Assembly (NCBI RefSeq): GCF_041449215.1
Contig: NZ_JBGNFV010000001.1
Location: 2,145,001-2,209,000 of the forward strand
DNA: 64,000 nt
DNA from: Roseivirga sp. BDSF3-8
GTDB lineage: Bacteria; Bacteroidota; Bacteroidia; Cytophagales; Cyclobacteriaceae
Direction: 5' to 3'
How positions within the stretch are numbered: position 1 is the stretch's first letter; the number at the start of each line of letters is the position of its first letter. This document shows, piece after piece, positions 17,018 to 25,860 of the stretch. The notes under the pieces were generated by a model. The model had not been told where the DNA came from. It ran no database searches and saw nothing but the letters and a program-made list of their open reading frames with translations. The position numbers and the translations under genes were made by a program.

Positions 17018-19426
17018 TTGGAAGAGAATAAATACGACATAGGTGTAAGGAGCGTAGCCAATGAGGATTCCGAGAGCCTGATTGAGAAAATCGATTTCGG
17101 AAAACTGTTGCTGGTAATTAGGAAAAGTCTGCCATGGATTATTCTGATAGTGACCATTACTACACTTTCAGCTTACTTAACTGTAAGGTATACGAAGCCC
17201 TTGTATGAATCCAGCTCTGACCTGAAGCTTAACATTAAAAGTGAGGCCAGCATTTTGGGTCTGAATAATCTCGATGAGGTAGAGGAAAATAAAATCACCA
17301 ACATCAGCGGTGAAATAGAGCTCATCAGATCAAGACTGTTTTTTAAGAAAATAATTGATGAGCTGAACCTTGAAACAACCTACCATGCCTATGGTAATTT
17401 CTTAAATGATGAGAGGTACAAAAACAGTCCCTTTACAGTGGTATATGAGCTTACCGACCGCTCGTATTACGATAAGCCTTTTGACGTAGAGCTTTTAAGG
17501 CCTAATACCTTTCGGTTCAGTTATACGCATAATGGGCAAAAGTACAGCAGCATACATAGCTTCGGAGAGGAGATTACCGGCGAGGGCTTCAGTATAAAAA
17601 TATATGGGACCGAGCACTATTCTCCATCATTACCCGACCGTGAATATTACTTTGTAATAAACAGTGAGCCGTCCCTGATTAACTACCTTGATAATGGCCT
17701 GGAGGTAGTTCCCTACAATATTAAGGCTAACACCATTCGTATTAGCTTTCGAGACCATAACCCCTTTAAGGCAAAGGATCTTGTAAATGCTATAGATACC
17801 CTGTACCTGCTTTACACCCGTGAAGAAAAAAACAAAGCCAATAAGCAGAAGATAGACTTCCTTAATGAGCAATTAAGTCTTACGGAAGAAAAGCTAGGTC
17901 AGTACGAAGACTATTTTGAGAACTTCACTATCGAGTACAAAACTACTGATCTAAAAGGAGATATCGGCCGGGTCATTGGTATGATGGAGCAACTGGACAG
18001 CATGCGGTTCTCATATCAAAAGAGACTTCGGTTTATAAACCAGGTGTACGACGAGATATCTGTAGATGACGCAGCTGTTAATGAATTATTGGCGGATAAT
18101 GACTATCTGCCACAAGACCTTACCACGCTGGTTCAGGAGTTCAGCGAACTGGTTCAGGAAAAAGAGCTATTACTAACCAGCTACAACCCAAATACATTTA
18201 CCGTTAAAAAGAAAAACCAGGAGTTGGAGCTACTCAAGTCTTCCATACTGGACAGGCTCAATAGTATCCGGGAGAACATCTTTACTCGTCTTGGCGAAGT
18301 AAATAACCGTCGCCTTGAAATGGAAGATGACTTTACGACATTACCCGGCAAAAGCATGGAGTACACAAAGATTAAGCGCAAGTATGATCTTGATGAAGAG
18401 CGGTACCTCATGCTTATGGAAAAAAAGGCTGAGTTTCAGATTGCTGAAGCAGGCACCACCACCGATTTTGTCATTCTTTCGAGCGCCTCAGTTGCACCTT
18501 CTCCTATTTACCCTCAAAAGGGCCTTGTCATGGGTGCAGGACTTGTAGCCGGCTTCATATTTAGCCTCCTCTTCGTTGGGGGTAGGTATGCCTTACACAA
18601 TAAGATCAGCAGCCAGTCCGAGCTGGAGGCAGTGACTTCCATTCCCGTACTCGGTACTGTGCCTGTATATCACCTGGATAATATCTCAGAAACCCGGATG
18701 ATTGTTGATAAGCATCCCAAGTCCGGAGTGAGCGAAGCCTTAAGGGCTATTCGTACTAATCTTGAGTTCCTTACAGCCAAAAAGAAAACGAAAGTAATAT
18801 CAGTTACCTCTACCATAAGTGGCGAGGGAAAGACTTTTGTGGCCTCTAATCTGGGAGGTATTATCGCTATGTCCGGCTCAAAAGTGCTTATTATGGACCT
18901 GGACATGCGAAGGCCAAAAGTTCATAAGGCCTTCGAAAAAACTAATGGAAGCAAAGGTGTAAGTACCCTGCTTATCGGAAGAAGTACATTGGAGGAATGT
19001 ATCCAGCGTACATCGCTGGAAAACCTCGATATAATTAGCGCAGGCCCCAACCCTCCCAATCCTTCAGAGCTAATTATGAGTACTGAGATGGAAGAGGTGC
19101 TAGAGCATGCCAAACAACTGTATGATGTAGTCATACTCGATACGCCACCAGTAGGATTAGTTACTGATGGGATGCTGGCTATGAAAAAAGCTGATTTGCC
19201 ATTGTACATCGTACGGGCAGAGTATTCTAAAAAAGCTTTTCTTAAATCCGTCAATCGTTTGGTAAAGGTAAACAGGCTCAATAAATTGTGCCTGATACTA
19301 AATGCTACCAGCTCCTATGCCGAATATGGTTATGGCTATGGCTACGGGTACGGAATGGGATATTACGAAGAGCCAGACCAGGTAGAGAAGAAATCCTTTT
19401 TTAAGAAAATTTTTAGCAGAAACTAG
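17018..19426 (+). CDS. Exopolysaccharide co-polymerase with tyrosine autokinase domain (Wzc type)
   Basis: An inner-membrane PCP-2a protein of 802 aa that controls chain length and export through its BY-kinase cycle. TTG start at 17018; no ATG fits. Residues 28-60 hold the first membrane helix, and a long periplasmic part with coiled coil follows (about 270-460). The second helix is near residue 500. The kinase domain has Walker A SGEGKT (about 600), Walker A' LIMDLDMRRPK and Walker B VVILDTPP (about 705). A C-terminal tyrosine cluster (alternating Tyr-Gly, 767-783) is the autophosphorylation tail. The cognate phosphatase follows directly. Confidence 0.95.
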   Translation: MEENKYDIGVRSVANEDSESLIEKIDFGKLLLVIRKSLPWIILIVTITTLSAYLTVRYTKPLYESSSDLKLNIKSEASILGLNNLDEVEENKITNISGEIELIRSRLFFKKIIDELNLETTYHAYGNFLNDERYKNSPFTVVYELTDRSYYDKPFDVELLRPNTFRFSYTHNGQKYSSIHSFGEEITGEGFSIKIYGTEHYSPSLPDREYYFVINSEPSLINYLDNGLEVVPYNIKANTIRISFRDHNPFKAKDLVNAIDTLYLLYTREEKNKANKQKIDFLNEQLSLTEEKLGQYEDYFENFTIEYKTTDLKGDIGRVIGMMEQLDSMRFSYQKRLRFINQVYDEISVDDAAVNELLADNDYLPQDLTTLVQEFSELVQEKELLLTSYNPNTFTVKKKNQELELLKSSILDRLNSIRENIFTRLGEVNNRRLEMEDDFTTLPGKSMEYTKIKRKYDLDEERYLMLMEKKAEFQIAEAGTTTDFVILSSASVAPSPIYPQKGLVMGAGLVAGFIFSLLFVGGRYALHNKISSQSELEAVTSIPVLGTVPVYHLDNISETRMIVDKHPKSGVSEALRAIRTNLEFLTAKKKTKVISVTSTISGEGKTFVASNLGGIIAMSGSKVLIMDLDMRRPKVHKAFEKTNGSKGVSTLLIGRSTLEECIQRTSLENLDIISAGPNPPNPSELIMSTEMEEVLEHAKQLYDVVILDTPPVGLVTDGMLAMKKADLPLYIVRAEYSKKAFLKSVNRLVKVNRLNKLCLILNATSSYAEYGYGYGYGYGMGYYEEPDQVEKKSFFKKIFSRN

Positions 19427-20170
19427 GTGCTGAAAAAGCTTTTTGGAATGAAATCTACCCCGAAGAGAAAAACTGTTCCCTTTCGGGTTGATATCCACTC
19501 GCATTTTATTCCCGGTATAGATGATGGCTCTGAGACCATGGAGCAGACTATTCATATGCTCAGGCGTATGGAAGAATTTGGCTACCAAAAGGTCATTACC
19601 ACGCCTCATATTATCCACGATACCTATCGTAATACCCCCGAAATTATTTTAGAGGGTGTGAGAAAAGTACAGGAAGCGGTGAAAAAAGAGAGTATCCCTA
19701 TTAGGATTGAAGCTGCGGCTGAGTATTACCTTGATGAGTTTTTCATGGAAAAACTTGCGAACAAAAGTGAAAAGATACTAAGCTTTGGTGATGATTATGT
19801 GCTCATTGAAACGTCATTTATTAATGAGCCTGTATTTCTGGAGCATGCCATATTCGAGTTGCAGTCGCAAGGGTACAAGCCTGTATTGGCCCACCCTGAG
19901 AGGTACCTGTATTTTCATAATAAGAAAGAAGAGCTGAGCCGCCTAAAAGAGCGAGGGTTGTTGTTGCAGGTAAACCTTAATTCTTTAAATGGATATTACG
20001 CCAAACCTGCCTCGAACATCGCTGCGTGGATTATTGAAAACAAAATGGCTAACTTCCTGGGTAGTGACTGTCACCATGACAGGCACCTTGACAATATCGG
20101 GAAGGTCATCAACTCTAAATTATTTGATAAAGCATTAGATAACCCCCTTTTGAACACAGAACTAATTTAA
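19427..20170 (+). CDS. PHP-type tyrosine-protein phosphatase (CpsB/YwqE family)
   Basis: Removes phosphate from the BY-kinase tail. The 247-aa protein starts at a GTG that directly abuts the kinase stop codon. PHP metal-binding motifs are visible: DIHSHFIPGIDDGS (His24, His26, Asp32-33 region), TTPHIIHDTY, LAHPERY and GSDCHHDRH near the C-terminus. Gene order kinase then phosphatase is the standard arrangement. TTG, TTG and GTG starts in three successive genes suggest low or balanced translation. Confidence 0.93.
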   Translation: MLKKLFGMKSTPKRKTVPFRVDIHSHFIPGIDDGSETMEQTIHMLRRMEEFGYQKVITTPHIIHDTYRNTPEIILEGVRKVQEAVKKESIPIRIEAAAEYYLDEFFMEKLANKSEKILSFGDDYVLIETSFINEPVFLEHAIFELQSQGYKPVLAHPERYLYFHNKKEELSRLKERGLLLQVNLNSLNGYYAKPASNIAAWIIENKMANFLGSDCHHDRHLDNIGKVINSKLFDKALDNPLLNTELI

Positions 20171-20303
20171 TCCGTATGCACATGAATGCTTTCTATGGCA
20201 TTCTGCGTTAGAAAGGAAAGCCTGTTGCCTTTTACTCACAGGTACAAAATATCTTACAGCCGGGATAAATCTATCCGTGAAATTGTTAAATTGAGCATAA
20301 CGG

Positions 20304-21737
20304 ATGCCGGCTGATATAAATAAAAGTTGGATGGGAGATAGTTTTAAACGACGCGAAGAGGGAAAAGAATTGATTAATCAATTCGAGGAAAACCTGAGAA
20401 ATAAAAGCTATTGCTTTTTTGATATTGAAGCGTATGAAGAAATTATAGATCACTACCTCGAAAGAGGAAACTTTAAAAAGGCCCTTAAAGCCTGTGATAT
20501 TGCCCTTGAGCAATACCCCTTCTCTACTGAACTCAGACTTGAAAAAGCCCAGATACTTACTAATATGCAGCGGTTCGATGAATCGCTGGAACTACTGGAA
20601 GAGGCAGGAAATTTACAGCCCAATGATCCTGACGTGCTTTTCTATTCCGGCTCAGTGTATTCCCTAATGGGAAAATATGATGATGCTATAGAAATGTTCA
20701 ATCGCGCCATTCATGTATGTGAAGATCGCGATGAAGTTTATTACCACATGGGCCTTGCCTATCAGGGCATGGGTAAGTATGGAGAGGCGATTGATTGCTA
20801 CAGAGAGTCTATTGAAATAAACCTTAATCATGAAAACGCTCTTTACGAGCTGGCATATTGCCTCGATATGATTGGGGAGCTTGAAAGTAGTATCACCTTT
20901 TACAAGAAATTTATTGATGCTGATCCTTACTCCAGCAGTGCCTGGTATAATCTGGGCATCATTTATAATAAGCTGGAGAAGTTTGAAGAGGCTATTCAGG
21001 CCTATGATTATGCCACAGTAATAGACGACGAGTTTGCTTCCGCATGGTTTAATATGGGTAACTCCTTTATGAACCTTGACAAGTATGCAGACGCACTGAG
21101 GTGCTATGAGAAGACACTTGATGCAGAAGGAGCAAGTGCAGAAATATACAATTACATCGGTTCAGCTCATGAGAAGCTGGACAACTATGGGAAAGCTATC
21201 ACTTTCTATAAAAAAGCTGTAAAGCTGGATCAGCTTTATGATCAGGCCTACTTTGGTCTTGGTTGCTGCCTCATCAGGCAGGATCGTGCATATGAGGGTA
21301 TACATTTTTTAAATAAGGCCCTTAAGCTGGATGCAGAGAACTTTGAATACTGGCTCGCCGTAGCCGATGCTGAATACCAGGTGGGTAATGTAGTAAGCAG
21401 CCTTGAAGCTTACTACGAGGCCAGCCTTCTCAATCCGGAACATGCGGCTATGTGGCTGGACTGGTCACTTATACTATACGATCAGGGTAACTATGATGAA
21501 GCCATTGACATAGTTATGAATGGTATAGAAGAGCTTCCTGAAGAAGCTGAACTATACTATCGGGTCACTGCCTACCTGATTGCTAATGGTAAATACAAAG
21601 AAGCATTCAATTTTCTTGAAAATGCCTTAATTTTGAACTTCGACATGCATACGCTACTTTTGGAGTTTTTCCCTAAGCTGGAAACACAGAAAGCGTTGTT
21701 CAAGGTTATTGAGCAGTTCAGAAAAGAAAAACCCTGA
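20304..21737 (+). CDS. Tetratricopeptide-repeat protein
   Basis: A 477-aa soluble protein built almost entirely from TPR units. About ten are visible from residue 45 onward, e.g. PDVLFYSGSVYSLMGKYDDA, DEVYYHMGLAYQGMGKYGEA and ASAWFNMGNSFMNLDKYADA. There is no signal peptide or membrane helix, so it is a cytoplasmic scaffold. The start could be the ATG at 20304 or the one at 20331; the first is reported. It overlaps the phosphosulfolactate synthase start by one base, so they form an operon. Its partner is unknown. It lies 133 bp after the EPS phosphatase and might be part of that module. Confidence 0.88.
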   Translation: MPADINKSWMGDSFKRREEGKELINQFEENLRNKSYCFFDIEAYEEIIDHYLERGNFKKALKACDIALEQYPFSTELRLEKAQILTNMQRFDESLELLEEAGNLQPNDPDVLFYSGSVYSLMGKYDDAIEMFNRAIHVCEDRDEVYYHMGLAYQGMGKYGEAIDCYRESIEINLNHENALYELAYCLDMIGELESSITFYKKFIDADPYSSSAWYNLGIIYNKLEKFEEAIQAYDYATVIDDEFASAWFNMGNSFMNLDKYADALRCYEKTLDAEGASAEIYNYIGSAHEKLDNYGKAITFYKKAVKLDQLYDQAYFGLGCCLIRQDRAYEGIHFLNKALKLDAENFEYWLAVADAEYQVGNVVSSLEAYYEASLLNPEHAAMWLDWSLILYDQGNYDEAIDIVMNGIEELPEEAELYYRVTAYLIANGKYKEAFNFLENALILNFDMHTLLLEFFPKLETQKALFKVIEQFRKEKP

Positions 21738-22519
21738 TGAATTATACCCTTAAGAGTGTGCCCGAGCGCACCGTTAAGCCCAGACAAACCGGGTTCACGA
21801 TGGCTATGGACAAAGGTCTGAGCCTACGCCAGGTGGAAGATTTTATTTCCGTATGTGGTGACTATGTGGATATTGTTAAACTCGGCTGGGCCACTTCGTA
21901 CGTTACACCTAACCTTAAGGAAAAAATAGACCTCTATAAAGCTGCGGGGATACCTACCTATCTTGGGGGTACTCTGTTTGAAGCTTTTGCGATTAGAGGA
22001 CAGTTCGATGACTACCGGCGAGTGCTCGACAAGTATGACCTATCTTTCGCAGAGGTTAGTGATGGGTCTATAGAACTTGATCATGATATCAAGTGTGAAT
22101 ATATCCGGAAGCTATCTGAACAGGTGACCGTATTATCAGAAGTAGGCAGTAAAGATGCTGAAAAAATTATACCTCCCTATAAATGGATTGCCCTGATGCA
22201 GGCTGAGTTAGATGCCGGGGCGTGGAAAGTAATCGGTGAGGCTCGTGAAGGGGGTAATGTCGGTCTGTTCCGCTCTAGTGGAGAGGTAAGAAGCGGTCTT
22301 GTGGAAGAGATCCTCACCAAGATCCCTTTTGAGAAGATAATATGGGAGGCTCCACAAAAAGCCCAGCAGGTCTGGTTTATTAAACTACTAGGTGCTAACG
22401 TGAATCTTGGTAATATTGCCCCGCACGAAGTCATTCCTCTGGAAACTATCAGACTTGGGTTGAGGGGTGATACTTTCAATCACTTTCTAGACATAGAAAA
22501 AGCAGGCGGCACGATTTAA
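21737..22519 (+). CDS. Phosphosulfolactate synthase (ComA/YitD family)
   Basis: Predicted to add sulfite to phosphoenolpyruvate, giving (R)-phosphosulfolactate. The 260-aa TIM-barrel protein shows family blocks GFTMAMDKGLSL, DYVDIVKLGWATSYV, IPTYLGGTLFEAFAIRGQ, ISDGSIEL-like EVSDGSIELDH, WKVIGEAREGGNVGLF and IWEAPQKAQQVWFIKLLGANVNLGNI. In methanogens the product goes to coenzyme M, and in Bacillus to spore sulfolactate. In this phylum a sulfonate such as a sulfonolipid head group is a plausible sink, but that is inference. The ATG overlaps the TPR stop (TGATG). Confidence 0.88.
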   Translation: MNYTLKSVPERTVKPRQTGFTMAMDKGLSLRQVEDFISVCGDYVDIVKLGWATSYVTPNLKEKIDLYKAAGIPTYLGGTLFEAFAIRGQFDDYRRVLDKYDLSFAEVSDGSIELDHDIKCEYIRKLSEQVTVLSEVGSKDAEKIIPPYKWIALMQAELDAGAWKVIGEAREGGNVGLFRSSGEVRSGLVEEILTKIPFEKIIWEAPQKAQQVWFIKLLGANVNLGNIAPHEVIPLETIRLGLRGDTFNHFLDIEKAGGTI

Positions 22520-22531
22520 TATACCTCCAGC

Positions 22532-23470
22532 ATGAGAAGAGTAAAGGATTACGTCCTTTTGTTTTTTAAAGGCGTAGCCATGGGCGGGGCTGATGCAGTT
22601 CCCGGCGTATCCGGGGGTACTATTGCCTTTATCACAGGTATCTATGAAGAGCTGCTGGATAGTATTGGCGAGGTGGATGTCTCTGCCCTTAAACTCCTCT
22701 TTAAAGGAAGGTTTGTAGATTTCTGGAATAAGATAAACGGAAGTTTTCTCATTGTCCTTTTATCCGGAATACTATTTAGCCTGCTATCACTGGCTAAGGT
22801 TATTACTTTTTTACTTGAGACATACCCAATACAGTTGTGGTCCTTTTTCTTCGGGCTTATTATTATTTCATCCATATATGTAGCCCGAAGCATTAAACGC
22901 TGGTACCTCGGGGTGTTTATCGCAGGTGCCATAGGTATAGCTATTGCCTATTACATCACGATCATCTCTCCGGCTGAGACCCCTACCGAACCATGGTTTA
23001 TCTTCCTATCAGGGGCATTAGCTATTTGCGCTATGATCCTGCCTGGCATTAGCGGCTCCTTTATCTTACTGATTCTAGGTAAGTATCAGTATATTTTTGA
23101 CGCCCTGTCCAATTTCAAATTAAGCACTTTGGTGCTTTTTGGAAGTGGATGTGTTACCGGGTTACTCGTTTTTTCACGGGTCATAGGTTGGCTTCTGGAC
23201 CGGTATGAAAATATTGCTATCGCCCTTCTGTCAGGTTTTATGGTTGGTTCATTGAATAAAATCTGGCCATGGAAGTCGGTTGTAAAGTACTATACCGATC
23301 GTCATGGGGAGGTACAGCCCCTGATCACTGAAAATGTACTTCCTAACCAATATGCTGAAGTAACAGGGTCCGACCCTATGCTTTTCCAGGCCATACTCTT
23401 TATGGCGTTGGGGATACTTCTTGTACTGCTGATTGAAATTGCAGCTAATTTTCTGAAGAAAAACAGCTAA
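22532..23470 (+). CDS. popT: Undecaprenyl-phosphate translocase, DUF368/PopT family
   Basis: A polytopic inner-membrane protein of 312 aa. The signature GADAVPGVSGGTIAFITGIYEELLDSI (residues 14-40) has a repeat-like second copy AMILPGISGSFILLILGKYQYI (about 170-191), typical of DUF368. Members have recently been shown to return undecaprenyl phosphate across the membrane for reuse in wall and surface-glycan synthesis. It lies 12 bp after the phosphosulfolactate synthase and 3 bp before aroE. That fits the neighbouring EPS module, which consumes the same lipid carrier. Confidence 0.88.
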   Translation: MRRVKDYVLLFFKGVAMGGADAVPGVSGGTIAFITGIYEELLDSIGEVDVSALKLLFKGRFVDFWNKINGSFLIVLLSGILFSLLSLAKVITFLLETYPIQLWSFFFGLIIISSIYVARSIKRWYLGVFIAGAIGIAIAYYITIISPAETPTEPWFIFLSGALAICAMILPGISGSFILLILGKYQYIFDALSNFKLSTLVLFGSGCVTGLLVFSRVIGWLLDRYENIAIALLSGFMVGSLNKIWPWKSVVKYYTDRHGEVQPLITENVLPNQYAEVTGSDPMLFQAILFMALGILLVLLIEIAANFLKKNS

Positions 23471-23473
23471 CCT

Positions 23474-24238
23474 ATGTCTGCCTCTGATAAGCTTATAGGG
23501 CTCGTTGGGTTCCCTTTAGGCCACTCTTTTAGTAACCGTTATTTTACAGAGAAATTTCAGAAGGAAGGTATTGAGGGGTTTTCCCACCGGAATTTTGAAA
23601 TTCAATCTGTCAATGATCTGAGCAAATTATTAAGTCAAGAGCCCCGGCTAATAGGCCTTAATGTAACTATCCCACTCAAGCAAGCCATAATACCTCTCTT
23701 ACATGAACTGGATAGTACTGCCGAAGAAATAGGAGCTGTTAATACAATCCGAATAAGGGGGGGTAGGCTAAAAGGCTTCAATACTGACTATTATGGCTTT
23801 CAGGAAAGCTTAAAGCAATGGCTAGGTGATAAGATCACCTGCCTGAATAAAGCATTAATCTTGGGTACAGGTGGCGCCTCCAGGGCTATAAAGGTAGCTT
23901 TGGAGGATTTGGACATTGTGCCGCAGTATGTAAGTCGCCATCCGCAAGAGAACGAAATGAGCTATAACAGCTTAAAGGCAAGTCCCGACTTGCTTCACGA
24001 GTACCCGCTTATTATAAACTGTACTCCTCTGGGTACTTTTCCAGACATTGAGCAAAAGCCTGACATTCCATATGGCTCTGTAAGCTCAAATCACTGGCTT
24101 TATGACCTGGTTTATAATCCTGCTGAAACGGCTTTTCTAAATGCAGGAAGGAAACAAGGAGCGCAAATAAAAAACGGCCTGCAGATGTTACATCTACAGG
24201 CCGATAAGTCATGGGAAATCTGGAATGGTACTATTTAA
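23474..24238 (+). CDS. aroE: Shikimate dehydrogenase (NADP+)
   Basis: Reduces 3-dehydroshikimate in aromatic amino-acid synthesis. 254 aa, slightly short for the family. N-terminal substrate domain: GFPLGHSFSNRYF and NVTIPLKQAI with the catalytic Lys, then ADP-site INTDYYGF-like FNTDYYGF. The Rossmann motif is LGTGGASRAIKVAL. LQMLHLQADKSWEIW ends the protein (family GL-x-ML-x-Q-A). The stop codon shares TTAA with the stop of the convergent gene (4-bp overlap). Confidence 0.95.
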   Translation: MSASDKLIGLVGFPLGHSFSNRYFTEKFQKEGIEGFSHRNFEIQSVNDLSKLLSQEPRLIGLNVTIPLKQAIIPLLHELDSTAEEIGAVNTIRIRGGRLKGFNTDYYGFQESLKQWLGDKITCLNKALILGTGGASRAIKVALEDLDIVPQYVSRHPQENEMSYNSLKASPDLLHEYPLIINCTPLGTFPDIEQKPDIPYGSVSSNHWLYDLVYNPAETAFLNAGRKQGAQIKNGLQMLHLQADKSWEIWNGTI

Positions 24239-25374
24239 ACCATTACAGCAGCTTTCTGCTCAGTATACTTTTTGCTTGATTTCTTGAATTTCTCAATCTG
24301 ACGAAGGTTCAGATTAATTATATGCGTAAGCATAGTGGGAGCGTATCCGCCACTACCTTTAGACCTTTGAGCCTTTGGCGTTTTGTGATAAGCATTTTCA
24401 GCCACCTTTTTGTGAGGCATCCTGAAGCTTTTGAGCTGAGTGCACAGGAACTCCATCGCCTTGATGTTTTCCCTTACGACGGGGTTGCTCTGATCGCTAT
24501 TTTCCAGGAAGAGACTAAAACGGGTTAGCAGACTTGGCTTATTATTGTAAGCATTGTATACCTGCCTCATTTTGGGTAAAACGTAAGGGTGATACGTTTC
24601 CTTAAATCCAAGATACTCCTCATTTGTACAGTCAGAGCTCCAAAGGATGTGGTCAAACACAAATACGGGCATTTCTACAGCGCCAGGGCCAAGGTAAGTC
24701 TTACCATCTAGCTGAATAGGATCAAAATAGAAACGGAGGCTTCCTGCAAATACCTCAGGAGCTACATGCCTTTTCGCATGAACGACTCCTTTAACCATTG
24801 CCTGGAAATTTTCAGCAGTCTCGCGGCAAAGGGGAGCAAATTCAGGGTCTTCAAATGACATGTGGTAAAGCTTGTCAAGCAGAAGAATCGCTTTAACCAA
24901 AGGGTTCATGCTCATTTGAACACTATAAATCAGGTTCATTTCGTCAGCCGTACCAGTATAGGTCCGAAGGCGGCTGCCTTGTGGGTTCCATACGGAGTAG
25001 CTAATGAGTGTATCTCTTGGAGGGAGATCCAGTGTTTTGGACAACACCATCATAGTGTCAGCCAGATTGGGAACATGTGTTTCAGGTTCCTCGCCGTGTC
25101 TTTTTATAGAACCGAAGAGTATACCCAGATCACGCATGGCTGCTGCAGCTTCGTGATATGTGTATTTTTCTGCAGTTTCAGGAGTGGGAAGAGCATCCTT
25201 AAGGATGTTAATTAGCCCTTCAACATTTCCTTCGTTATTAAAAACAGGTATTTTTTTAATCCATTCGTCAGCTCCGAGTACGTCTGTTTGGCCGATGATC
25301 TGTTCGTCCTGATGAATGGTATCTAAAAAGGATTTCGTGTCGGGAAATGCCTTTTCCAGATTGGTGGGTGTCAT
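24235..25374 (-). CDS. Indoleamine-dioxygenase/PrnB-superfamily putative haem enzyme
   Basis: A 379-aa cytoplasmic protein. The C-terminal third parallels IDO-type haem dioxygenases. SFRMPH (His321) sits where human IDO1 has its proximal haem ligand in LRSYH, and KGSGGY (339-344) matches the mobile GTGG loop that closes the IDO active site. The central segment SLRFYFDPIQLDGKTYLGPGAVEMPVF looks like the DUF1864/PrnB family (monodechloroaminopyrrolnitrin synthase). No tryptophan halogenase or pyrrolnitrin genes are nearby, so the substrate is unknown. The assignment is by eye. It shares its stop with aroE (TTAA). Confidence 0.6.
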   Translation of the reverse strand: MTPTNLEKAFPDTKSFLDTIHQDEQIIGQTDVLGADEWIKKIPVFNNEGNVEGLINILKDALPTPETAEKYTYHEAAAAMRDLGILFGSIKRHGEEPETHVPNLADTMMVLSKTLDLPPRDTLISYSVWNPQGSRLRTYTGTADEMNLIYSVQMSMNPLVKAILLLDKLYHMSFEDPEFAPLCRETAENFQAMVKGVVHAKRHVAPEVFAGSLRFYFDPIQLDGKTYLGPGAVEMPVFVFDHILWSSDCTNEEYLGFKETYHPYVLPKMRQVYNAYNNKPSLLTRFSLFLENSDQSNPVVRENIKAMEFLCTQLKSFRMPHKKVAENAYHKTPKAQRSKGSGGYAPTMLTHIINLNLRQIEKFKKSSKKYTEQKAAVMV

Positions 25375-25458
25375 CTTAGTTTTTTTTAGGTGTTATTAAA
25401 GTGTTTTTGTTATTGGTTAAGTTAGGTCTTCGGTTAGTTTATTAGTATGTAAGCAGAA

Positions 25459-25860
25459 TTAGTTTATAAGCCAGTCCATGCATTGCTGCATAGAGTGTTT
25501 GGTGCGTATTTCCAGGTTGCCCCTGCCTATATTTAGGTTTACGTGGTCTACGCTATCTCTGGCGAAGATGTCTGCGGATGCAAAAATGGCAATTTTCTGC
25601 AATCCAAGCTTTTCCGCCTCCGGGTACCACGTATCAATGATGTAATTTTGTACATCACGGGACAATACTTTTAGTTGTGACTGATTGCTAAGGTGCTTTT
25701 TTATGCGGCTTTTTCTGATAAAATCATTTAAAGCCATGCATCCTAATCTGATGTCTTCCTGCTTGAGGTAGCCCATCCAATTAGCCACAATTATATTATG
25801 ATCTTCTTCGTAAAGAATTTCAACAAATGACTCTTTAAATACTTGAACTAATGGCCGCAT
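25459..25860 (-). CDS. STAS/SpoIIAA-like small protein
   Basis: A 133-aa cytoplasmic protein of the type annotated as STAS/SEC14-like in Bacteroidota: VEILYEEDHNIIVANWMGYLKQEDIRLGCMAL start, DNQ-like SNQSQLKVLS, and WYPEAEKLGLQKIAIFAS in the middle. Function is unknown; relatives are often found near stress or signalling genes. It is 84 bp upstream of the IDO/PrnB-like gene on the same strand and may be co-transcribed. A related but diverged protein lies at 28261-28710. Confidence 0.72.
   Translation of the reverse strand: MRPLVQVFKESFVEILYEEDHNIIVANWMGYLKQEDIRLGCMALNDFIRKSRIKKHLSNQSQLKVLSRDVQNYIIDTWYPEAEKLGLQKIAIFASADIFARDSVDHVNLNIGRGNLEIRTKHSMQQCMDWLIN

Noticed and set aside
19317-19370. 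Short tandem-looking repeats of Tyr-Gly codons
   Set aside because: Explained by the tyrosine-rich autophosphorylation tail of the BY-kinase, not a DNA repeat element.
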